NCBI GenBank assembly: GCA_024280015.1
Contig: JAJRQY010000140.1
Span: forward strand, 1-64,000
DNA length: 64,000 nt
Origin: Actinomycetes bacterium
GTDB lineage: Bacteria; Actinomycetota; Acidimicrobiia; Acidimicrobiales; SZUA-35
Direction of reading: 5' to 3'
Part shown: one piece after another, positions 1 through 6,260 of the stretch
Position numbering within the stretch: position 1 is the first letter of the stretch
Layout of the letters: each line of letters starts with the position of its first letter
Position numbers and translations under genes: made by a program
The notes under the pieces: generated by a model
Told to the model about the DNA's origin: nothing
What the model saw: only the letters and a program-made list of their open reading frames with translations
The model's database searches: none

Positions 1-380
1 ACCAGACGGTTCAGGGATCCGGTGACAGCAATGCGAACTTCGGTTCTGGTGACATTGTTGACTTGGAAGACGCCAATATCGAAGACTCCAATGTTGCCTT
101 TGGTGGCGGAACGGTTCAGGACAATGACACCGCCATCGACAACAGCACCACGGACAGCTTCAACTCAGACGACGACGTCTATGTCCAAGTTACTGACGAG
201 AGCGTCAATGACAGCAACAACGTCGAAGACTCCAACAATGCCTCCTATGAGGTTGATATTGACGCCGAATTGACCGTTGAGGATTCCTTCAACGACAACA
301 GCGCCGACAATGCCAGCGATTCCTTCAACGAGGCGGGCGATGACATCGCCATTGATGACTCAGAAATCGTTGAAGACTAG
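1..380 (+). CDS. IniB-like protein, C-terminal part (cut by window edge)
   Basis: Reading frame 3 is open from the left edge and ends with TAG at 378-380, so about 125 C-terminal residues are visible. They are rich in Asp, Asn, Ser and Gly and end in the same acidic tail as the complete IniB-like protein that follows. The DNA matches 1571-1950 in exactly the same length, identical over the first 131 bp and over about the last 110 bp apart from three silent changes near the stop, and diverged only in the middle. This is therefore the first copy of a tandem gene duplication. Function by analogy only: IniB of the mycobacterial isoniazid-inducible operon is a repetitive cell-envelope stress protein of unknown activity. 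Confidence 0.75.
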   Translation, partial: QTVQGSGDSNANFGSGDIVDLEDANIEDSNVAFGGGTVQDNDTAIDNSTTDSFNSDDDVYVQVTDESVNDSNNVEDSNNASYEVDIDAELTVEDSFNDNSADNASDSFNEAGDDIAIDDSEIVED

Positions 381-415
381 GCTGGGCAAGCGCCAAACAA
401 CTGAATAGTTAGTGC

Positions 416-447
416 TCGGACCTCAAGGAAGTGGCCTTGAGGTCCGA
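416..447 (+). terminator. Hairpin after first iniB-like copy
   Basis: A perfect 13-bp inverted repeat (416-428 and 435-447) with a 6-nt loop lies 35 nt after the stop codon. No T-run follows, so it is either an actinobacterial L-shaped terminator or an mRNA-stabilising hairpin. Confidence 0.6.
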
Positions 448-522
448 TGCGTTGTAGTGACACGGACGTTGCGTGACGCAGCGAAGTGTTCGTGGAGGGT
501 CGCGGAGAGGGGTTAGTCCGCT

Positions 523-553
523 ACCCCTAGTGTCCGTCATGGGGACTAGGGGT
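523..553 (+). promoter_or_regulatory. Dyad upstream of iniB-like gene, possible promoter/operator
   Basis: Two 9-bp arms (523-531 and 545-553) form a dyad in the 265-bp gap between the two iniB-like genes. The left arm contains TAGTGT (528-533), which fits a TANNNT -10 hexamer and would give a leader of roughly 105 nt. The block CCCCTAGTGT recurs at 63452-63461 next to another start codon. In mycobacteria iniBAC is tightly stress-regulated; the regulator here is unknown. Confidence 0.35.
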
Positions 554-645
554 GTCCCCGATACACCAGTTGAACAAGCCATGTACTGTTCAATTTGTCA
601 AACAGAACCCCACACACAAACCAAGTCCCATCGGAGGGAAACGAA

Positions 646-1950
646 ATGGATGTTAACGAACTTCTTGAAGCAGTACTAGCCAAGATCCTTGGAGATCCGG
701 CTGAAGCAGCGGCCTATGCAGCTGACCCAGACGGCTATCTGGCCGCAACCGGCCTCGCCAGCTGTGATTTCAGCGGAGTCGATCTCTCCGAGACCGTCGC
801 CGTTGTCAGCTCAGAACTGACACTCGCTCCGGAAACAACCGAGATTCTCGTGGCTGTTGATCCTGCTGAAGTTTCTGCTTCTGGCCCGAGTTCCTCGGCC
901 CCGAGCAGCGGTGGAAGCTCCTCTGGCGGCTCGTCCTCCAGCAGCTCCTCTTCCTCTTCGAGCAGCTCAAGCTCGTCCTCCAGTTCCAGCAGCTCATCCA
1001 GTGCTGCCTCAGCCCCGACCCCGGTCACCTATGAGACGGTGCAGCAAACCATCAATGAGTATGTGACGGTCGTGTACGAAGGTGACGAGACCATCATCAA
1101 CAACCTTGAGCAAACCAATATTGACAACAGCACCAACATTGATGTTGAGGTTGATGGCGACGTTGACGGTGACCTCGAAATCGATATTCACAATGAGAGC
1201 ACCAATGTCAATGCCACCGGCGACGGTGCGGTTGCTGCTGGTGATGACGCCACGGGTGTTGCTACCGGCGACGGTGCGATTGCTACCGGCGGCGACGTCA
1301 AGAACAGCCAACAAAACACCGGCGACGGTGCGGTTCAGATTGATGGAGAGAATGAGGGTGTTATCAATACTGGTGAGAACACCGGCATCATCGCTGGAGG
1401 CGATGTGGATGACACCATCATTGGTGACGACAACACCCAGGTCGGATCGGCCGAGAACGTGATCTCGGGTGACGGCAACACGGTTACTCAGGTTTCGGGC
1501 TACGGGAACCAGGTTGGTGACGGCAACACTCAGGTGGACACCTATGGTGATGCGGTTGTTGGTGACGGGAACCAGACGGTTCAGGGATCCGGTGACAGCA
1601 ATGCGAACTTCGGTTCTGGTGACATTGTTGACTTGGAAGACGCCAATATCGAAGACTCCAATGTTGCCTTTGGTGGCGGAACGGTTCAGGACAATGACAC
1701 CACCATCGACAACAGCACCGATGGCAGCTACAACTCTGACGACGACATCGACATTGAGGTCACCGACGAGAGCATCAATGACAGCTACAACGTCGAAGAT
1801 TCCAACAACACCACTAGTGAGGTTGATATTGACGCCGAATTGACCGTTGAGGATTCCTTCAACGACAACAGCGCCGACAATGCCAGCGATTCCTTCAACG
1901 AGGCGGGCGATGACATCGCCATTGATGACTCAGAAATTGTCGAGGACTAG
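646..1950 (+). CDS. iniB: IniB-like repetitive acidic protein
   Basis: 434 residues. The start is ATG 646, preceded by a strong AGGAGG-like site at 632-639. Residues 1-60 form a short domain with the spacing of the IniB N terminus (acidic residues, Ala-rich helix, then a DP..YLAATGL motif). Residues about 80-121 are a nearly pure Ser/Gly linker. From about residue 135 to the end come short repeats of Gly-Asp-Gly-Asn/Ala, Thr, Val and Ile that look like rungs of a parallel beta-solenoid, and the tail is strongly acidic. There is no signal peptide or membrane segment. It lies directly upstream of two dynamin-like genes in the order iniB-iniA-iniC known from Mycobacterium, where IniB is 479 residues. 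The molecular role is unknown in any organism; the beta-solenoid is my inference from the repeat pattern. Confidence 0.7.
   Translation: MDVNELLEAVLAKILGDPAEAAAYAADPDGYLAATGLASCDFSGVDLSETVAVVSSELTLAPETTEILVAVDPAEVSASGPSSSAPSSGGSSSGGSSSSSSSSSSSSSSSSSSSSSSSSAASAPTPVTYETVQQTINEYVTVVYEGDETIINNLEQTNIDNSTNIDVEVDGDVDGDLEIDIHNESTNVNATGDGAVAAGDDATGVATGDGAIATGGDVKNSQQNTGDGAVQIDGENEGVINTGENTGIIAGGDVDDTIIGDDNTQVGSAENVISGDGNTVTQVSGYGNQVGDGNTQVDTYGDAVVGDGNQTVQGSGDSNANFGSGDIVDLEDANIEDSNVAFGGGTVQDNDTTIDNSTDGSYNSDDDIDIEVTDESINDSYNVEDSNNTTSEVDIDAELTVEDSFNDNSADNASDSFNEAGDDIAIDDSEIVED
880..1010 (+). repeat. Serine-codon low-complexity tract
   Basis: A run of AGC, TCC, TCG and TCT codons encodes the Ser-rich linker of the IniB-like protein. 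Mixed codon use argues for selected protein composition rather than recent slippage of a single unit. Confidence 0.7.
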
Positions 1951-1987
1951 CATTTCACCCAGTTCTTGACGGCAATACGCCACTCGG

Positions 1988-2015
1988 TAGTGCCCCGGTT
2001 AACCCCGGGGCACTA
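1988..2015 (+). terminator. Hairpin between iniB and iniA
   Basis: An 11-bp perfect stem (1988-1998 with 2005-2015) and a 6-nt loop are followed by a T/G-rich stretch. It sits between iniB and iniA, 38-102 nt after the iniB stop, so it could reduce expression of the dynamins relative to iniB within one operon. Confidence 0.65.
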
Positions 2016-2089
2016 TTGTGGTTTGGACTGGCCACAGATCGATTTCTAGAATGAAAGATCTCGGCTGCAAGCAGTTCGTGAGAGGGAAC

Positions 2090-3925
2090 ATGTCTTCACA
2101 ACCAGAATCACACGCCGACGTTCGGTCGGCTCTACAACTCGGCATCCAAGCAGCAGGCGCCTATGGACGGCCGGACCTAGCCGAACGCCTCGATATCAAT
2201 CTCAACAAGCTTGGTGACCCCAACGTCCAGGTTGTTGTCATTGGCGAGTTTAAGCAGGGAAAGAGTTCACTGATCAATGCGTTGGTGAACGCCAAGATTT
2301 GTCCAGTCGATGATGACATCGCAACCGCGGTGCCAACGGTCTTGTCCTATGGGGAAGAAAAGGCAGCGGTTGCTCTGGTAACCCCGCTGGAGAAGCCGGA
2401 TGCCGAACCCGATCGACGAAGCATCGCCTTCGAACAGGTTCCCGCGTATGCGACCGAACTTGGTATGGCCGACCCGAACGTCGCCGTCAAGGGGGTAGAA
2501 ATCAAGCTGCCGCGCAAGCTGCTTCAGAATGGTCTGGTCCTGGTCGACACCCCCGGTGTCGGCGGCCTCGGATCGGCCCACGCCACCGCCGCGCTCGGTG
2601 CTCTCTCTGTGGCCGATGCCGCCCTTTTTGTCAGCGACGCCTCACAGGAGTTCACCCGGGCCGAGATGGACTTCTTGACCCAGGCTATGGATCTTTGCCC
2701 TCATGTGGTCTGCATCATGACGAAGGTCGACTTCTACCCAGCCTGGCGCAGAGTGTTGGAGATCAATCAGGGTCACCTTGCGCGGGCCGGCATCAAAATG
2801 CCGATCATGCCGGTTTCTTCCACCTTGCGGGCCGAAGCTGTCCGACGCAACGATCGAGAACTGAACAAGGATTCTGGTTTCCCTGACCTGGTCAAGTTCT
2901 TGACCAACCAGATTGTGGCCGAGCAAGCGGCGCGGGAACGCATGCGCTGTCGACAGGACCTCTTGTCAGTGTGTGACCAGCTCGGAAGCCAGTTCGAGGC
3001 CGAGCTGAGCGCCTTGACTGATCCTGAACAAGCGGCCCAGCTGATGGAGAGGCTGACTGCTGCTAAGTCTCGAGCGGAGCGGCTCAAGGGCCAGGCGGCC
3101 AAGTGGAGTACTACCTTGAATGATGGGGTTGGCGACCTTACCAGCGATGTCGATTTCGACTTTCGGCAACGAATGCGCTTGATTACTCAAGAAGCCGATG
3201 CGGCAATCGCCAACAGTGATCCGTTGGACACCTGGTCTGAGTTCGAACCCTGGCTGGTCAATCGAGTCTCCAACGAGGTCGTGACCAACTACCGCTTCTT
3301 GACCGAGCGCGCTGCCCATCTTGGTCTCGAGGTCGGCAATCACTTCGAGGTTGATGGCGACCAGCTGATGGATGACCTCGATATTCACAATCCGACTGGA
3401 GTTCTGGCCAAGGTTTCGGTCGATCCGACGATGGAGATCGAAGGACCCAGCAAGGGTGCACAAGGAATGACGGTTCTTCGCGGTTCGTATTCGGGCATCC
3501 TCATGTTTGGCATGCTTGGATCCATGGTCGGCTTGTCCCTCGGCGCCATCCCCATTGGTATTGGCCTGATGATGGGGCGCAAGAGCCTTAAGGACGAGAA
3601 GGCTAGACAGGCAAACCAACGCCGGGCTCAAGCCAAAAATTCGCTCCGACGCTATTGCGATGAGGTGAGTTTCCAGGTGTCCAAGGACAGCCGCGACACC
3701 CTTCGTCGGGTGCAGCGGCAACTGCGTGATCATTACAGCACGAGGGCCGAGGAGATGCATGTCTCGACCACGACTGCGCTCCAGGCTGCCGCCCAAGCAG
3801 TCAAGGTTGGTGAGGGCGAGCGAGCTCGGCGAGTGAAAGACATCCGAGCCGAACTCAGCCGGATCCAAGGGATGCGAGCCAAGACCGAAGCGATTGCGGC
3901 AACACCTGCTGGAGCCACTGCCTGA
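2090..3925 (+). CDS. iniA: Dynamin-like GTPase, IniA type
   Basis: 611 residues from ATG 2090, which has GAGAGGGA upstream; an in-frame GTG at 2018 lies inside the preceding hairpin and is unlikely. The GTPase motifs are visible: P-loop GEFKQGKSS (52-60), switch-2 DTPG (153-156) and TKVD (211-214). A long helical stalk follows, then a paired hydrophobic segment at about 469-497 that fits the membrane-inserting loop of bacterial dynamin-like proteins, and a further coiled segment. Mycobacterial IniA is 640 residues and has been described as a membrane-fissioning dynamin-like protein. The stop overlaps the iniC start by one base, so the two should be translated together and probably act as partners on the inner face of the cytoplasmic membrane. 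Confidence 0.85.
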   Translation: MSSQPESHADVRSALQLGIQAAGAYGRPDLAERLDINLNKLGDPNVQVVVIGEFKQGKSSLINALVNAKICPVDDDIATAVPTVLSYGEEKAAVALVTPLEKPDAEPDRRSIAFEQVPAYATELGMADPNVAVKGVEIKLPRKLLQNGLVLVDTPGVGGLGSAHATAALGALSVADAALFVSDASQEFTRAEMDFLTQAMDLCPHVVCIMTKVDFYPAWRRVLEINQGHLARAGIKMPIMPVSSTLRAEAVRRNDRELNKDSGFPDLVKFLTNQIVAEQAARERMRCRQDLLSVCDQLGSQFEAELSALTDPEQAAQLMERLTAAKSRAERLKGQAAKWSTTLNDGVGDLTSDVDFDFRQRMRLITQEADAAIANSDPLDTWSEFEPWLVNRVSNEVVTNYRFLTERAAHLGLEVGNHFEVDGDQLMDDLDIHNPTGVLAKVSVDPTMEIEGPSKGAQGMTVLRGSYSGILMFGMLGSMVGLSLGAIPIGIGLMMGRKSLKDEKARQANQRRAQAKNSLRRYCDEVSFQVSKDSRDTLRRVQRQLRDHYSTRAEEMHVSTTTALQAAAQAVKVGEGERARRVKDIRAELSRIQGMRAKTEAIAATPAGATA

Positions 3926-5406
3926 TGAATGAGTTGGTAGAACAAGCCCGGAATCTTGTTGTCGATGCCCAGAGCGTCTTCACTAGCGCTGATGATGCTG
4001 ATGTTTTGCGTGGTTCATTGGAGCGGTTGGACGGCCCCTTGCGGGTGGCGATCGCTGGCAAGGTCAAGGCGGGGAAATCCACCCTGCTCAATGCCCTGGT
4101 GGGGGAGCGGCTGGCCCCGACTGATACTGGTGAGTGCACCAAGGTGGTCACCTGGTACAAGGATGGTCACACCTATCAGGTCATGGTCCATCCTCGGGAC
4201 GGCAGTCCCGCGGTGCAAGCGCGCTTCCATCGTGATGAGGGAGCAATCGAGATCGATCTTGATGGTCGTGACGCCATGTCCATTGATCGTCTGGAAGTGA
4301 CGTGGCCTTCCAGCGGCTTGCGTCAACTCACCCTGGTCGATACCCCGGGTATCGATTCTCTGACGGAGAGTGTCTCTACCAGGGCCTTTGAGTTTCTAGA
4401 CCCCGAAGACAATGACACACCCGCTGACGCGGTGCTGTACTTGATGAAGCATATCCACTCGTCGGATCTTCGTCTGCTGGAAGCCTTTCACGATGACTCG
4501 GTCGCCTCACCTAACCCGGTAAACGCGGTTGCCGTTCTCTCTCGGGCCGATGAGATCGGTGCCGGTCGCCTCGATTCAATGGCTTCGGCTCGTCGTATCG
4601 CCAAGCGCTATGGACAAGACGGACGGCTCCGTCGCCTCATCCAGGTTGTTGTCCCGGTGGCGGGTTTGTTGGCTGAGACGGCTGAGACACTGACCCAGTG
4701 GGAGTACAACTCGCTCAAGCAGCTTGCTGACTTTCCGGCGGCAGAACTGGATCCCTACCTCCTGTCGGCTGACCGCTTTGTTGAAGCTAAGCCTGAAACC
4801 CCCTTGACTTCGCTGGAACGTGAGCAACTGCTGGCCAGGTTCGGCCTGTTTGGTGTTCGGCTCTCCATGGCCCTGTTGCGTCGTAAGGTCGCGGAATCCA
4901 GTGCCGAATTGTCTGATGAACTCGTAGGTCGCTCAGGACTTGTTGAATTGCAAACCATTCTGACCACACTCTTTGTCGACCGGTCTGATGTTCTCAAGGC
5001 GAGGTCTGCCTTGTTGGCAGTGGAGCGTATGTGCAATGTTGATCCGACTCAAGAGGGGTCTCAGCGCTTGTTGCTTGCGATCGAGCAGATCATGGCTGGT
5101 GCTCATCCGTTTAATGAGCTGTCGACCATGGCCGCCATTCGTAGCGGCTGGGTGTCAGGCAAGCCCGCTGACCTTGGTGACTTGGAGCGAGTCTTGGGTG
5201 CAGGAGGTACTGCTCCCTGGCAGCGGCTTGGGCTTGATGAGTCGGCTGAACGAGATGCCATCAGCACGATGGCCATTACTGAGCTTGGCCGCTTTCAACG
5301 ATTGGCCGAGAGTCCCTTCACAGTGCATGATCTTGGCATGGCGGCCAGGGTCGGAATCCGTTCGCTCGAAGCCCTCATTGCCGCGAATACGTCGGTCGCG
5401 ACCTAG
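3925..5406 (+). CDS. iniC: Dynamin-like GTPase, IniC type
   Basis: 493 residues, the same length as mycobacterial IniC. The ATG overlaps the iniA stop by one base (TGATG), implying translational coupling. Motifs: P-loop GKVKAGKST (45-53), DTPG (139-142) and a degenerate G4 motif SRAD (206-209). Unlike IniA it has no obvious paired hydrophobic loop; the C-terminal half is predicted helical and Leu/Ala-rich. It may form a heteromeric dynamin with IniA, as in bacterial dynamin pairs, but that is inference. It converges on the gene at 5419 with a gap of 12 bp. Confidence 0.85.
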   Translation: MNELVEQARNLVVDAQSVFTSADDADVLRGSLERLDGPLRVAIAGKVKAGKSTLLNALVGERLAPTDTGECTKVVTWYKDGHTYQVMVHPRDGSPAVQARFHRDEGAIEIDLDGRDAMSIDRLEVTWPSSGLRQLTLVDTPGIDSLTESVSTRAFEFLDPEDNDTPADAVLYLMKHIHSSDLRLLEAFHDDSVASPNPVNAVAVLSRADEIGAGRLDSMASARRIAKRYGQDGRLRRLIQVVVPVAGLLAETAETLTQWEYNSLKQLADFPAAELDPYLLSADRFVEAKPETPLTSLEREQLLARFGLFGVRLSMALLRRKVAESSAELSDELVGRSGLVELQTILTTLFVDRSDVLKARSALLAVERMCNVDPTQEGSQRLLLAIEQIMAGAHPFNELSTMAAIRSGWVSGKPADLGDLERVLGAGGTAPWQRLGLDESAERDAISTMAITELGRFQRLAESPFTVHDLGMAARVGIRSLEALIAANTSVAT

Positions 5407-5418
5407 CTGGCAGTCGAA

Positions 5419-6156
5419 TCAGTCACTGAAGTCAAGGTCATCGGGATCGATTCCTCCATCGGCCTCATCAGTTTCGTCGAACTCGACGGAGAAGAGATCG
5501 ACTCCCGCTTCCTCGATGGTGTCTTGAGTTTCGGTCGGCAGTGAGGATGCGTCGAAGCGTGGAGCAAGATCGTCCAGCATGGCGTCATCGTTGGAGTAGG
5601 TTTCGTCTTCTTCGGTCGGAGACTCTGGGTCAACGTCGTCGGTCAGATCCAGGTTGGCGGTGCCCGAACCGAAGTCAGCATCTCCGCCCTCGTCGTCCAT
5701 GAGCACGTCAGTATCGGAAAGGGCGTCGTCTGTACTGTCATCCGCACGGTCCCCGCCTGGCTCCTCGGAGTCGCTCACAGACTCCTCGTCACCCTCAGCG
5801 GAATCCACTCCAACCGGATCGTCGAAATCGTCGAGTTCTGTCAATGCCGGAGCGGCGGCAACAAACAAGGCAAACGGATCGGAACCATCAACCGAAGACT
5901 CGAGGTTCTCGTCGTTGAGGGGGGCAAGGTCGGTGTCTTCGAAGGGGATGGGGCTCACTCGGGTCACAACGGGAGCCAGGGCATCAGCCTGGGCCAGGGG
6001 AGCAGTGTCGGAGAAGTGGACAAGGGCGGTACCAAAGAGCTCGCTTGGAACGTCCCCGTATCCATTATCGGCCATAACCGTGGCTGGGTCATGTGTTGCT
6101 GGCTGATTAGCGGTTTCACCAGTCAGGAGTTGGTCTATCGCATCTCGAATAGTCAC
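5419..6156 (-). CDS. Acidic low-complexity protein beside the Ini locus
   Basis: 245 residues, unrecognised. The N-terminal 90 residues look folded (short helices, a motif around DVPSELFGTALVHF and a following DTAP...ADALAP stretch). Residues 100-245 are dominated by Asp, Glu and Ser with few hydrophobics and are probably disordered. There is no signal peptide or membrane segment. The GTG start lies exactly 6 nt after TAAGCT, a leaderless arrangement, and the gene is divergent from the Hsp70 gene. Its composition resembles the acidic tails of the neighbouring IniB-like proteins, so it may belong to the same system as a scaffold or Hsp70 client. Confidence 0.65.
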   Translation of the reverse strand: MTIRDAIDQLLTGETANQPATHDPATVMADNGYGDVPSELFGTALVHFSDTAPLAQADALAPVVTRVSPIPFEDTDLAPLNDENLESSVDGSDPFALFVAAAPALTELDDFDDPVGVDSAEGDEESVSDSEEPGGDRADDSTDDALSDTDVLMDDEGGDADFGSGTANLDLTDDVDPESPTEEDETYSNDDAMLDDLAPRFDASSLPTETQDTIEEAGVDLFSVEFDETDEADGGIDPDDLDFSD

Positions 6157-6162
6157 ATGGCT

Positions 6163-6168
6163 AGCTTA
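6163..6168 (-). promoter_or_regulatory. -10 hexamer TAAGCT, leaderless
   Basis: TAAGCT is separated by 6 nt from the GTG at 6156, so transcription would start at or next to the start codon of the acidic-protein gene. Confidence 0.6.
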
Positions 6169-6260
6169 GACGCAAGCGGCTAATCTGGCCATCGGGGATG
6201 TCCCCCTCTGTACCTAGGGTTTCGCCTCTAGGATGGTGGGCTTCCGGAGGGAGACGGTTA

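Noticed and set aside
416-447. Attachment site or insertion-sequence end
   Set aside because: The inverted repeat has no direct-repeat flanks, integrase or transposase; it is placed as a gene-end hairpin.
473-679. Short plus-strand ORF in the gap between the iniB-like genes
   Set aside because: It overlaps the iniB ribosome-binding site and start in another frame and covers a dyad element; no sign of coding.
2966-3868. Minus-strand ORF opposite iniA (300 codons)
   Set aside because: An antisense shadow of the dynamin gene, with no promoter-spaced start and no recognisable fold.
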